A stretch of DNA of 64,000 bases from an uncultured Acidobacteriaceae bacterium (GCA_903849645.1 CAINJJ010000023.1:1-64000), one strand, 5' to 3'; positions 50,938-59,756 are shown, numbered from the stretch's first letter. A program made the numbers and translations. Notes: generated by a model from the letters alone, not told the origin.

Positions 50938-51459
50938 ATGAACAACCCGCAGAACATTACCGCCAACGAAGACTCGCGTGTCATTCCCGCGTGGTCCATC
51001 GCCGCTGCCGGCCTCGCCTTCCTGCTCGTGGAGTACTACTTCTGGTTCGTCCTGCCCGAGCAGAAAGACCACCCGCCGATCGGCTTCCGCATCTACTTCA
51101 GCCTCTCCTGGGGCGCGCTCGCCGCGCTCTACTTCCTCATGGTGGGCTACGTCAGCAAGGACGCCCCCCGCCGCGGCATGAGCTGGCGCTTCTGGACCAT
51201 CATCTGCTTTGTCATGCCCGCGGGCATCGGCGCGGTCCTCTACTTCCTGCTCCGGGCGCCGCTCATCTCCCGCTGCCCCGCCTGCTCGGCCCACGTGCAG
51301 AGCGACTTCCACTTCTGCCCCCAGTGCGACTACCAGCTCGCCGCCAGTTGCGGCACTTGCTACAGCACGGTGCGGTCGACGGACCAGTTCTGCACGCGCT
51401 GCGGCCATGAGCTGGCCACCGACCACATGCCCGCCCGCCTGCGCGTGCTGGGAGAGTAG
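50938..51459 (+). CDS. Membrane protein with C-terminal double zinc ribbon
   Basis: 173 residues from the ATG at 50938. Three membrane segments: 16-35 (AWSIAAAGLAFLLVEYYFWF), 50-68, 82-105 (FWTIICFVMPAGIGAVLYFL). Then two zinc ribbons: CPACSAHVQSDFHFCPQC and CGTCYSTVRSTDQFCTRCG, both with two CxxC pairs. The zinc part is cytoplasmic by inference. It follows the sigma-factor pair on the same strand, 129 bases on. Confidence 0.8.
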   Translation: MNNPQNITANEDSRVIPAWSIAAAGLAFLLVEYYFWFVLPEQKDHPPIGFRIYFSLSWGALAALYFLMVGYVSKDAPRRGMSWRFWTIICFVMPAGIGAVLYFLLRAPLISRCPACSAHVQSDFHFCPQCDYQLAASCGTCYSTVRSTDQFCTRCGHELATDHMPARLRVLGE

Positions 51460-51491
51460 CGGGGGATCGCTGAACGCAGGCGCGACCTCCA

Positions 51492-52211
51492 TCAGGAGCC
51501 GGAGTTCTCGATCATGCCCCCGTGTTCCGCCTGCCCCTCCGCGGCCGGCCGCCGGAACGGCAGATACAGCAGCGCAAACGCCACCAGCGCCACTCCCTCA
51601 CACGCCACGATGTACCACGGCCACGGCCCCAGCAGGTCCAGCGCTGAAACCGTGGGCGGCTTGGCGCGCAAGAACATATAGTCCGTCTGGAAGATCGAGT
51701 CGAAACCGCCGGCGATGGCCGCAAACACGTTCAGCCCCACCATGGCCCGCGCCACCGACCCTGGCCGCGGCCGCGCCTGCCCGGACCATGCCAGGTAAAG
51801 CACCGCCACCACCAGCAGTCCGTGATCCGCAAAAAACTGCACCGACAAAAACAGCGAGGGCTCCGTCAGGTTGGGCGTCAGCAGCGCCATGGTGGCCCCG
51901 GCAGCCGCAAAGTAATAGGCCAGGTCATAGACCAGCGGGTTCAAAGTCAGCAGCGCCGCAATCGCCAGCCACAGCGAAGCGTCGCAAAGCTCCAGAGGCA
52001 GATGCCTGGGAAACATCGGCTCCCCATGCACCGCAAAATTCCCATAGAAAAGAACCGTGCACAGCAGCAGCAGCAGCGCCAGGGTCCAACGTATCCCCCG
52101 CGCGCCGGGCGCCAGGCTCCGCTGCAACCCGGCAAGCAGCCAGGCAAGCAGCGGCACCGCGCTCAAGATGAGCAGGTGCACAAGGCCAAACAGGTGAAGG
52201 TTCGCTGGCAT
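51492..52211 (-). CDS. TIGR02206-like (YwaF) membrane protein
   Basis: 239 residues from the ATG at 52211 (GGAG five bases upstream). Six or seven hydrophobic segments; FPRHLPLELCDASLWLAIAA and NPLVYDLAYYFAAAGATMAL, then TPNLTEPSLFLSVQFFADHG match the TIGR02206/YwaF family. Known only as integral membrane proteins of unknown function. Convergent with the zinc-ribbon membrane protein. Confidence 0.8.
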   Translation of the reverse strand: MPANLHLFGLVHLLILSAVPLLAWLLAGLQRSLAPGARGIRWTLALLLLLCTVLFYGNFAVHGEPMFPRHLPLELCDASLWLAIAALLTLNPLVYDLAYYFAAAGATMALLTPNLTEPSLFLSVQFFADHGLLVVAVLYLAWSGQARPRPGSVARAMVGLNVFAAIAGGFDSIFQTDYMFLRAKPPTVSALDLLGPWPWYIVACEGVALVAFALLYLPFRRPAAEGQAEHGGMIENSGS

Positions 52212-52379
52212 CAGACTCCGGCCTTTCGCTGCCGCGCTTGGAGGAAGACTGGCGGAATTGTAAAACTTCCGCGCCGAGTCCGGCCACAGCCCCCAAAAGA
52301 CAGCGGGTTCGGCGCAAGTGCATGAAAGCCAACGCACTCCGCTCTTGCCCCCAACCGCCCCAGGGTGTAACTTCCGTTC

Positions 52380-53690
52380 ATGCACTGGGCAACCCCGGAA
52401 GAACGGCGCAACCTCGGCCAGGCGCGACGCAAGCAGTTGGGCCGCCAGCAGCACTGCGAACTGAACCCCAAGGCCCGCAAGACCCCGGCGGCCGACCTGC
52501 TGGCGCGCTCCATGCGCGGCCGCGTCCCCGCGCTCATCCCGTTCAAGTACAAGCTCATGGCCGAGTCCCCCTTCGGCTACTTCCGCGGCGCGGTGCCCGT
52601 CATGGCCGCGGACCTCGCGGTGTTACCCTCCACCGGCATCATGACCCAGCTCTGCGGCGACGCCCACGTGCGCAACCTCGGCGCCTATGCCGCCCCCGAT
52701 GGCCGCCTCGTCTTCGACATCAACGACTTCGACGAGACCATCCGCGGCCCCTTCGAGTGGGACCTGAAGCGCATGGCCGCCTCGCTGGTGCTCTGCGGGC
52801 GCGGCTCAGGACACAAAGAGGCCGCCGCCCGCGAAGCCGTGGAAAAGTGCATCGAGCGCTACGCCGCGCAGATGCGCGCCTTTGCCCAGATGCCCAGCCT
52901 GGAGGTGGGCCGCTTCCAGGTGCATCGCCTCGGCCAGGTCGCCCCGGTCCGCCAGGCTCTGATGAAAGCCGAGCGGGGCACGCCGTTGCACACCCTCGAC
53001 CAGCTCACCGAGCCCGCCTCCGCCGCGCCCGGAGCGGAGCGGCAGTTCCGGCAGGTCAAGCCCACCCTCACCCGCGTCACCGGCTCCCAGGCCAAGCTCG
53101 TCCTGGCCTCGCTGGGCCTCTACCGCCAGATGCTCGAACCCCAGCGCCAGCATCTGCTCTCGCTTTACCGCCCCGTCGACGTGGCCTTCAAGGTGGTCGG
53201 CACCGGCTCGGTGGGCCTGCGCGACTACTGCGTCTACTTCGAGGGCAACGGAGCCGCCGACCCCCTCTTCCTGCAGATCAAGGAAGAGCCGACCTCCGCC
53301 TACACGGCGTATCTGCCCGACGCCCAGCCGCCCCACCACAACGGCCAGCGCGTCGCCGAGGGCCAGCGCGCCATGCAGTTGCAGTCCGACCCGTTCCTCG
53401 GCTGGACCCACATGGCCGGCCGCGACTACCTGGTCCGCCAACTCAACGACCACAAGGGCTCCATCGAGCTGGAAGACCTCTCCGGCGACGGACTCGTTGC
53501 CTACGCCGAAGTCTGCGGGGAGTTGCTCGCCCGCGGGCACGCCCGCTCCGGCGACCCACTCATCCTTGCCGGCTACATCGGCTCCGGCGACGGATTTGCC
53601 GACGCCCTGGCCCGCTTCGGCTCCCTCTACGCCGACCAGACCGAGAAAGACTGGAAGGAGCTTCGCCGCTCCCCCCGGGCCAAGGGGTAG
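52380..53690 (+). CDS. DUF2252 family protein
   Basis: 436 residues. RVPALIPFKYKLMAESPFGY, FRGAVPVMAADLA, QLCGDAHVRNLGAYAAPDGR and FDINDFDETIRGPFEWDLKR are the hallmark blocks of DUF2252, which resemble the aminoglycoside-phosphotransferase/kinase-like fold (GDxHxxN with a following D). A small-molecule kinase activity is inferred from this fold. Last block HARSGDPLILAGYIGSGDGF. Divergent from the YwaF-like gene. Confidence 0.9.
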   Translation: MHWATPEERRNLGQARRKQLGRQQHCELNPKARKTPAADLLARSMRGRVPALIPFKYKLMAESPFGYFRGAVPVMAADLAVLPSTGIMTQLCGDAHVRNLGAYAAPDGRLVFDINDFDETIRGPFEWDLKRMAASLVLCGRGSGHKEAAAREAVEKCIERYAAQMRAFAQMPSLEVGRFQVHRLGQVAPVRQALMKAERGTPLHTLDQLTEPASAAPGAERQFRQVKPTLTRVTGSQAKLVLASLGLYRQMLEPQRQHLLSLYRPVDVAFKVVGTGSVGLRDYCVYFEGNGAADPLFLQIKEEPTSAYTAYLPDAQPPHHNGQRVAEGQRAMQLQSDPFLGWTHMAGRDYLVRQLNDHKGSIELEDLSGDGLVAYAEVCGELLARGHARSGDPLILAGYIGSGDGFADALARFGSLYADQTEKDWKELRRSPRAKG

Positions 53691-53732
53691 AATTCCGGTG
53701 ACCTTCGCACCCGCGTTTTGCGAGACCCTCCC

Positions 53733-54134
53733 ATGAAGACTGCCCGGCTTGTCTCACTCCTGCTCCTCGCCTTCCTCAGCCTCAGCTCCATCGTGGGCTC
53801 GGCGCCCATGCTGCTGGATCCCCACGGAGATCCATGGACCATGCCGCAGAGTCTGCTGGCCCATTCGCCCTTTCACTCCTTCCTGATACCCGGCCTTGTC
53901 CTGCTCGTGATGAATGGCCTGCTGTGTCTTGCGGTGCTCGTTCATGCAGCGCGTCGCGGCCGCGACTACGGCTGGTGGATCGCCGCGCAAGGCTCCATCC
54001 TCTTCGGCTGGCTGGCCGTGGAGTGCGTCGTGCTCCGGGCTGTCGCCCTGCCTCACTACATCTATGGCGCCGTTGCCCTGGCCCTTGTAGCTGCGGGGCT
54101 TGCCCTGCGCAACGATGCCCAACCCCGCGCCTGA
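53733..54134 (+). CDS. Small four-helix membrane protein
   Basis: 133 residues. Four hydrophobic segments: 5-24 (RLVSLLLLAFLSLSSIVGSA), 45-72, 83-100 and 106-125. The sequence DPHGDPWTMPQSLLAHSPFH between helices 1 and 2 is conserved in similar small proteins, from memory. Function unknown. Ends 25 bases before the isomerase gene and may be co-transcribed. Confidence 0.7.
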   Translation: MKTARLVSLLLLAFLSLSSIVGSAPMLLDPHGDPWTMPQSLLAHSPFHSFLIPGLVLLVMNGLLCLAVLVHAARRGRDYGWWIAAQGSILFGWLAVECVVLRAVALPHYIYGAVALALVAAGLALRNDAQPRA

Positions 54135-54159
54135 CCCCACCCGCTCCACGGAGACTCTC

Positions 54160-55056
54160 ATGAACCGCCGCACCTTCGCCCAATCGCTCGCCGCCTCCGC
54201 CGTAGCCGCCATGGCCGCGCCCGCGCTCCCCGCGCTCGCCGCCCCGTCCGCAAATGCCGCCACGTATCCGCTCTCCGTGATGCTCTGGACCGTCTTCAAC
54301 GACCTGCCCTTCGATCAGCGTCTGGCCAAGGTGGCCGAGGCCGGCTACACCAATGTCGAGCTGGTTGGCGAATACAGCAAGTGGTCCGAGGCCGACTTTG
54401 CCCGCAACCTCGCCGCCCGCAAGCGCCTCGGCATGCACTTTGACGCCACCGCCGGCCTGGCCAATGGAGTGGCCAACCCCGCCACCCAGGACGCATTCCT
54501 CGCCGAACTCACCCAGGCCCTCGGCACCATGCAGAGGATCGAATGCCCCGCCATGATCGTGCTCTCAGGCAACGTGGTCCCGGGCCTCTCGCGCCAGGCG
54601 CAGCACCAGGCCGCTATCGACACTCTCAAGCGCGCCGCCACGCTCGTTGAAGGCAAGCAGATCGACGGCCAGCCCGTACGCCTCCTGCTCGAGTGCATCG
54701 ACCCCGAGGAGAACCCCCACTACTACCTCACCTCCGCCGCCGAGGCCATCGAGATCGTCCGCGCCGTCAACCACCCCCAGGTCCAGTTCCTCTACGACTT
54801 CTTCCACGAGCAGATCGCCGAGGGCAACCTGATTGAGAAGCTGGAAAAGAACATCGAGGTCATCGGGCTCATCCATGTGGCGGACGTCCCCGGCCGCCAC
54901 GAGCCCGGCACCGGCGAAATCAACTACGCCGGCATCTACCGCAAGCTGGCCGCGCTTCACTACCGCCATGCCGTGGCCATGGAGTTTCTGCCCACCGGCG
55001 ATCCGGTGGCCGCGCTGCGCGAGGCCCGCAAGATGGCGCTCTCTTCCGCCCTATAG
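54160..55056 (+). CDS. Hydroxypyruvate isomerase-like TIM-barrel protein with Tat signal
   Basis: 298 residues from the ATG at 54160 (GGAGACTC upstream). The N-terminus MNRRTFAQSLAASAVAAMAA is a Tat signal. The xylose-isomerase-like TIM barrel has the hyi metal-ligand blocks: LLLECIDPEENPHYY, FLYDFFHEQIAEGNL, HVADVPGRHEPGTGEINYAG and VAMEFLPTGDP. Known enzymes interconvert hydroxypyruvate and tartronate semialdehyde; exported members have unknown substrates. No frame problem. Confidence 0.85.
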   Translation: MNRRTFAQSLAASAVAAMAAPALPALAAPSANAATYPLSVMLWTVFNDLPFDQRLAKVAEAGYTNVELVGEYSKWSEADFARNLAARKRLGMHFDATAGLANGVANPATQDAFLAELTQALGTMQRIECPAMIVLSGNVVPGLSRQAQHQAAIDTLKRAATLVEGKQIDGQPVRLLLECIDPEENPHYYLTSAAEAIEIVRAVNHPQVQFLYDFFHEQIAEGNLIEKLEKNIEVIGLIHVADVPGRHEPGTGEINYAGIYRKLAALHYRHAVAMEFLPTGDPVAALREARKMALSSAL

Positions 55057-55364
55057 CGGGGTCCGCCACTCAATTCGTCCTGTATGTTTTGAAAGGGCAC
55101 GGCCGGGCGCCCTTTGGGAGCCGTGCCTCACATACCCAACAAGATCTCGGGCTTTACAGGTTACGAAAAGACCTATAAATGCCATCGAAGTGTCAGGGCA
55201 CGACTTCAGTCGTGCCGTAAGTGCCATATAATCAACGGGGCTTTAGCCCCCGATGGTGTACTTTTCAGGCTTCCTCCCCAAAGACAGGCCCTTTTCCACA
55301 GGCCCTATTTCCCGCGGCTACATCCCGGCCTCAAACCCGGTCGAACCCTCAAACCCTGAGCCTG
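55057..55364. other. Intergenic interval containing repeat B copy 3
   Basis: Apart from repeat B (55186-55252) no gene or further signal is recognisable. The isomerase and the aspartic-protease-like gene converge here. Confidence 0.5.
55186..55252. repeat. Dispersed intergenic repeat B, copy 3
   Basis: GAAGTGTCAGGGCACGACTT, CAGTCGTGCC, then AACGGGGCTTTAGCCCCCG. Lacks part of the spacer between the two hairpins seen in copy 2; the GGCACGACT/AGTCGTGCC palindrome is intact. Confidence 0.75.
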
Positions 55365-56315
55365 CTAACCCACCGGCACCAGGTTCTCTGTCGTCCGCAC
55401 CGGCTGCGGCTGGTTGGTCAGCCGCGTGGGGCTGGGCGGAGCCGTCAGCGTAAAGTGGTCGCGGTCCGCGCTCAGCCGCACCAGCAGGTTCTTCTGGTCA
55501 AAGGTGATGGCAAAGCTCTGCATGGGCGGCGATCCAAAGTTGACCAGCGGAAACGCCGGGTGAATCTCCACCACCGGATGGGTGAAGGTGTACCTGCCCA
55601 CCGTCACATCCGATGCCAGCCTGGCCGCCTTGATCTCGAAGCGCGTCGTGAGGGTGCGCCCCGTGGCAAAAACCACCGGCGCAATCTCCCACTTCTGATG
55701 CGCCGCCAGGCTCTCCGGAAGGGTGAGCCCGCCGCCGCCGGAGTCAAGCTGCGCCTCCACCCTCTGCCCGTTCACCCGAAGCGCGGCAATCGGCACCCCG
55801 TCCGGCATTCGGAACGGCAGCACCTTGTTCTCGCCGTCCGGGGCAAGCGCCCCTTCGGCAAGCACCACCTGGCGGTTGGGAAAATCGAGCGTCAGCAGAT
55901 AGTCGCGGAAGAGGGTGAAGCCCAGCAGCCCCTGGCAGGTCCCGGCCTCCCCGGTCACGGTGTGCCGAATCGCCTTCACCCAGTAGAACTTCACCCCTGC
56001 CAGTTCCAGAGATTCGAGCAGCACAACCGGCGCGCGCTGCCCTCCCTGCCCGCTGGGGTCGTTCACCATGGCCTCCGAGGCGGTGGGCAACTGCAGCTCA
56101 TCGGCCAGCTCCGGGCTGATGAACGCGTCCGCGCCCGTGCCTGTGTCAATGACGAACCGGTAAGGCCCCCTGCCGTTGATGGTCACCATCACATAAGGCT
56201 TCCCGTAGCGCTCCATCATGGGGGCCGATTGCCGGGAAGACTGGGCGCTTAGCGGGAATGCGCCGAGGGCCAATGCAAAGGCGCACATGGCGCCAAATCT
56301 GCCGGGAATCGTCAT
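55365..56315 (-). CDS. Secreted retropepsin-like aspartic protease
   Basis: 316 residues from the ATG at 56315. Signal peptide 1-24. Two lobes: catalytic motif PYRFVIDTGTGADAFISPEL (Asp57) and QVEAQLDSGGGGLTLPESLA (second Asp-Ser-Gly), as in bacterial gag-polyprotein-like/Tiki aspartyl proteases. FPLVNFGSPPMQSFAITFDQ near the C-terminus. Probably periplasmic; substrate unknown. Divergent from ispE with 163 bases between starts. Confidence 0.82.
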   Translation of the reverse strand: MTIPGRFGAMCAFALALGAFPLSAQSSRQSAPMMERYGKPYVMVTINGRGPYRFVIDTGTGADAFISPELADELQLPTASEAMVNDPSGQGGQRAPVVLLESLELAGVKFYWVKAIRHTVTGEAGTCQGLLGFTLFRDYLLTLDFPNRQVVLAEGALAPDGENKVLPFRMPDGVPIAALRVNGQRVEAQLDSGGGGLTLPESLAAHQKWEIAPVVFATGRTLTTRFEIKAARLASDVTVGRYTFTHPVVEIHPAFPLVNFGSPPMQSFAITFDQKNLLVRLSADRDHFTLTAPPSPTRLTNQPQPVRTTENLVPVG

Positions 56316-56478
56316 CGCCCCACCCGCTTTCGCCGCCGACCGCTGCTCCGCTCCTTGGACTCCAAATACTACGCCCGTTCCGCGCCGCCCGTTCCGGCAA
56401 AGATGCGCCCGCGTAGCCGGCATTCCCTGCGCGCTGTCCACTGCCTGCCGTCCCAGCCCCGCTCTACAATGTACCGGT

Positions 56479-57567
56479 ATGTCCACCGCCGCACGTTCGC
56501 ACGCCAAGATCAACCTCGGCCTCTCTATCGGGGCGCCGCGCCCCGATGGCTTTCACGCGCTGACCACCGTCTATCAGACGCTGGAGCTGTACGACATTGT
56601 GACGGTCGCGGCGAAGCTGGCGGCGGCCACTGCCATCCGCCTCACCTCCAACGACGCCCGGGTGCCCACCGACGGCCGCAACACCGCCTGGAAGATGGCC
56701 GCCCTTGCCCTTGAGGCCCTCGGTCTCACCGCCGAGGTCGAGATCCACATCGACAAGCGCCTCCCGATCCAGGGCGGTCTCGGCGCTGGCTCGGCCAATG
56801 CCGCGGCCGCCCTTGTGGGCCTTGAAGCCGAACTTGGGATAGCCGGGAGTCCGGGTGCCCCAGGTCCCTCGCAGTTGGGGACCTGGGATCGTTGGCCTGC
56901 CCGCCGCCTCCAGATCGCCTCCCAGGTCGGCTCCGACGTGCCTCTTTTCCTCATTGGCGGTGCGGTTCTCGGACTCGACCGCGGCCAGCAGGTATACCCT
57001 CTGCCCGACTTCGAGCCCGTCTGGTGCGTCATCGCCACACCCGCGGTCGGCGTCTCCACCCCCCAGGCCTTTCGCGACTGGGACGCCCTCTGCGCAGCCG
57101 AAGGTTTGACCCAGAGCGCCAGTGACGATAAACTAAATGAGTTGAGCCGCGCCTATGCCAGCGCCTTTGCCGGAGCGATCTCAGGATCAATCCCCGAAGG
57201 TCGGCCGGGAGTCGGTTCCTCCGGTGTTCTTCCATTTGGGGAGAACCTGGCCGGACCCGTAGAGTCCGCGCTTGTCCGCACCGGGATCAGTCGCTGGATC
57301 CAGAACGACTTTGAACGCGTCGTCTTTCCCCAGCACCCCCCCCTTGCAGAGATCAAGCGCCTTCTTGCGGCTCCGGGCACCCCGGAGGCCGCCCTCCATG
57401 CTTCGCTGTCCGGGTCCGGTTCGGCTCTTTTCGGGTTGTACCAGACCCAGGAAGATGCACAAGCGGCTCGCGAACGTCTGCGGCCGGCCGGTGTCGCCAG
57501 TCATCTGACCCGCACCCTGCCGCGCTCCGCCTACTGGCGCCAAATGCTTTTGCCACAAGGGATTTGA
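56479..57567 (+). CDS. ispE: 4-diphosphocytidyl-2-C-methyl-D-erythritol kinase, enlarged by a repeat insertion
   Basis: 362 residues (usual 280-300). GHMP-kinase features: AHAKINLGLSIGAPRPDGFH, PIQGGLGAGSANAAAALVGL (phosphate loop), ASQVGSDVPLFLIGGAVLGL and SLSGSGSALFGLYQTQEDAQ. The fourth step of the MEP isoprenoid pathway. Between EAELGI and IASQVGSDV lies SPGAPGPSQLGTWDRWPARR, whose first part is encoded by dispersed repeat C in frame. A second Gly-rich insert (ISGSIPEGRPGVGSSGVLPF) is also present. Catalytic residues seem intact, so I consider it functional. Confidence 0.93.
   Translation: MSTAARSHAKINLGLSIGAPRPDGFHALTTVYQTLELYDIVTVAAKLAAATAIRLTSNDARVPTDGRNTAWKMAALALEALGLTAEVEIHIDKRLPIQGGLGAGSANAAAALVGLEAELGIAGSPGAPGPSQLGTWDRWPARRLQIASQVGSDVPLFLIGGAVLGLDRGQQVYPLPDFEPVWCVIATPAVGVSTPQAFRDWDALCAAEGLTQSASDDKLNELSRAYASAFAGAISGSIPEGRPGVGSSGVLPFGENLAGPVESALVRTGISRWIQNDFERVVFPQHPPLAEIKRLLAAPGTPEAALHASLSGSGSALFGLYQTQEDAQAARERLRPAGVASHLTRTLPRSAYWRQMLLPQGI
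56851..56888. repeat. Dispersed hairpin repeat C, copy inside ispE
   Basis: CCGGGTGCCCCAGGTCCCTC then GCAGTTGGGGACCTGGGATC, 36 of 40 bases identical to copy 1 at 27561-27600. Here it lies in the coding sequence, in frame, adding about 13 codons. The hairpin arms CCCAGGTCCC / GGGACCTGGG are unchanged. Confidence 0.88.
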
Positions 57568-57613
57568 CAGTCGGCCGATTTGCGGGAGAGACTCGCCTTC
57601 GGCTGTATGAAGT

Positions 57614-57687
57614 TGGGCGATCGTCTAATGGTAGGACAGTGCCCTTTGGAGGCACTTGTCTAGGTTCGAATCCTAGTCGCCCAGCCA
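57614..57687 (+). tRNA. tRNA-Gln (anticodon TTG)
   Basis: 74 nt with CCA encoded. Acceptor TGGGCGA / TCGCCCA; D-arm TCGTCTAATGGTAGGA; anticodon stem GTGCC/GGCAC with loop CTTTGGA gives TTG (Gln CAA); T-arm TAGGTTCGAATCCTA. Lies 46 bases after ispE and 61 before prs, perhaps co-transcribed. Confidence 0.95.
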
Positions 57688-57748
57688 AGATTCACAGAAG
57701 TGAACCCCGGAAACAGCCAAAGCCAACCAGCTTGGAGGGAATTCGGAG

Positions 57749-58876
57749 ATGGAAGCGGAAGTTCTGACAGTGACCACGGAAGACAAGCAGCTCGACACCG
57801 CGACGGCGCCCAAAGATTCGGGAGCCAGGGAAGCCGCGTCGAAGGAACTCGTGCAAGCCTCGGCGCAGGACGCGGCGGCAAAGGCCAGGGACGTGAAGGC
57901 CGCGCCCGAGCGCAAGCGCACCCGCAACCTCAGCGAGGACCGGCGCTTCAAGCTCTTCAGCGGCACGGCCAACAAGCCGCTCGCCGAGGAGATTGGCCGC
58001 CACATCGGCGTTCCCGTGGGCGAGGCCAAGATCCAGCGCTTTGCCGACGGCGAGGTCTACTTCCAGTTGCTTGAGAACGTTCGCGGCGTGGACGTGTTCG
58101 TCGTCCAGCCCACCTGCTTCCCCGTCGATCAGCACCTGGTCGAGCTGCTCGTCATGATTGACGCCCTCAAGCGCGCTTCCGCCGCCCGCATCACGGTCGT
58201 TGTGCCCTATTACGGCTACGCCCGCCAGGACCGCAAAGACCGCCCTCGCGTCGCCATCAGCGCCAAGCTCATTGCCGACCTGCTCACCACCGCCGGCGCC
58301 AACCGCGCCCTCTTTGTGGACCTGCACGCCGCCCAGATTCAGGGCTTCTTCAACATCCCCGTGGATCATCTCTTCGCCAGCCCCGTGCTGGTGAGCTACT
58401 TCCGCGAGCTCGCGCTGCCCAACCTGACGGTGGTCTCGCCCGACGCAGGCGGCGTGGAGCGCGCCCGCTTCTTTGCCCAGAAGGTAGGCGCACCCCTGGC
58501 CATTGTGGACAAGCGCCGCACCGACATCAACGTAACCGAGGTCATGAACGTCATCGGCGATGTGAACGGCAAGAACTGCCTCATCATCGACGACATCATT
58601 GACACCGCCGGCACCCTCGTCAAGACCGTCGACGCCCTTTATGCCAACGGCGCCGCGGCCGTCTACGCCGGGGCCAGCCACGCCGTGCTTTCCGGCCCGG
58701 CCATCGACCGCATCGCCAACTCGCGCCTGGAACAGGTGGTGGTCACCAACACCATTCCCCTCCGCGAGGCGGCCCAGAAGTTGTCCAAAATCAAGGTGCT
58801 CTCCATCGCCGGCCTGCTGGGCGCGGCCATCGAGAGCATCCACATGGAGACCAGCGTCAGCACGCTGTTCAGCTAG
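57749..58876 (+). CDS. prs: Ribose-phosphate pyrophosphokinase with long N-terminal extension
   Basis: 375 residues. The family core begins at residue 67 (FKLFSGTANKPLAEEIG), so there is an Ala/Lys-rich extension of about 65 residues. Core motifs: VVVPYYGYARQDRKDRPRVA, LFVDLHAAQIQGFFNIPVDH, VVSPDAGGVERAR, and the PRPP-binding CLIIDDIIDTAGTLVKTVDA. Makes PRPP from ribose-5-phosphate and ATP. Standard neighbours (ispE upstream; rplY-pth downstream) as in many bacteria. If the start is correct, the extension is unusual; an in-frame internal start near the core was not seen. Confidence 0.93.
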   Translation: MEAEVLTVTTEDKQLDTATAPKDSGAREAASKELVQASAQDAAAKARDVKAAPERKRTRNLSEDRRFKLFSGTANKPLAEEIGRHIGVPVGEAKIQRFADGEVYFQLLENVRGVDVFVVQPTCFPVDQHLVELLVMIDALKRASAARITVVVPYYGYARQDRKDRPRVAISAKLIADLLTTAGANRALFVDLHAAQIQGFFNIPVDHLFASPVLVSYFRELALPNLTVVSPDAGGVERARFFAQKVGAPLAIVDKRRTDINVTEVMNVIGDVNGKNCLIIDDIIDTAGTLVKTVDALYANGAAAVYAGASHAVLSGPAIDRIANSRLEQVVVTNTIPLREAAQKLSKIKVLSIAGLLGAAIESIHMETSVSTLFS

Positions 58877-58878
58877 TG

Positions 58879-58988
58879 GTCAGGGATCAGGGTTCAGGGA
58901 TCAGTGGCCGTTGTCAGTAACCAATCGCTAGTTGTCACCGGATAGCCGGCAGGTAAGGCAAGCGCCTTTTTGACCCCTGATCCCTGAC
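58879..58988. repeat. Inverted repeat between prs and rplY
   Basis: Arms GTCAGGGATCAGGGTTCA (58879-58896) and TGACCCCTGATCCCTGAC (58971-58988), 17 of 18 bases complementary, 74 bases apart. The left arm contains a further direct repeat (CAGGGATCAG). Similar TCAGGGATCA elements are frequent dispersed repeats in this phylum, from memory. A long hairpin in the prs-rplY mRNA is possible. Confidence 0.6.
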
Positions 58989-59054
58989 TCCTGGCTTCAC
59001 AAAGGGAGCGGACCCCAACCGGCCCGTGCCCGACACAAGGAAACGAGAGAGCAA

Positions 59055-59756
59055 ATGCCTGAAGTCGTTGTAGCCAAGCCCCGTGTGGGCCGATTCACCA
59101 AGAATGCCGCGCGCCGCGTACGCGTGGCGGGCAAGATTCCTGCCGTACTCTACGGCCCCGGCAGCGAGCCGGTCGCCATTGAAGTGGACCCCAAGCAGAT
59201 CTCCCGGATCCTTTTCTCCGAGACCGGTCACAACACCATCTTCGACGTCGAAATCGAAGGCCAGGCCCCGGCCAAGGCCATGATCGTGGACTGGCAGCGC
59301 GAGCCCCTCAAGGATCTGCTCATCCACATCGACCTCAAGCGCATCGCCCTCGACAAGACCCTGCGCGTCAGCGTCCGCGTCAAGCTGGTCGGCATTCCGG
59401 TGGGCGTCAAGGCCTCCGGCGGCATCCTCGACCAGGTGCTGCGCGAGGTTGAGGTCGAGTGCCTCCCCGCCGACATCCCCAGCCAGATCGCGGTGGACGT
59501 CAGCAACCTGGCCATGCATGGCGTTCTCCGCGTCAGCGACCTGCCCCACTCCGGCTCCCTCAAGTTCCTCAATGCCGAGGACGCCACCGTGGCTCACGTC
59601 GTCTCCATCCGTGAGGAAGTCGTTGCGGTTGCGGCCGACGCCGCGGCTGCCGCGCCAGCCGGCGGTGAGCCGGAAGTGGCCAAGAAGGGCAAGCCCGAGG
59701 AAGCCGGAGCCAAGAAGGCGGACGCCGGCGCCAAGAAGCCCGAGGCAAAGAAGTAG
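59055..59756 (+). CDS. rplY: 50S ribosomal protein L25 / Ctc
   Basis: 233 residues. Long CTC form: N-terminal 5S-rRNA-binding domain about 1-90 (AARRVRVAGKIPAVLYGPGS, FDVEIEGQAPAKAMIVDWQR) and C-terminal TL5 beta domain to about 190 (VLREVEVECLPADIPSQIAV). The tail after 195 is Ala/Lys/Glu-rich. Binds 5S rRNA. Followed by pth three bases on. Confidence 0.94.
   Translation: MPEVVVAKPRVGRFTKNAARRVRVAGKIPAVLYGPGSEPVAIEVDPKQISRILFSETGHNTIFDVEIEGQAPAKAMIVDWQREPLKDLLIHIDLKRIALDKTLRVSVRVKLVGIPVGVKASGGILDQVLREVEVECLPADIPSQIAVDVSNLAMHGVLRVSDLPHSGSLKFLNAEDATVAHVVSIREEVVAVAADAAAAAPAGGEPEVAKKGKPEEAGAKKADAGAKKPEAKK

Noticed and set aside
56479..57567. ispE as a pseudogene because of the repeat insertion
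   Set aside because: The insertion keeps the frame and all GHMP-kinase motifs remain, so a working gene is more likely.
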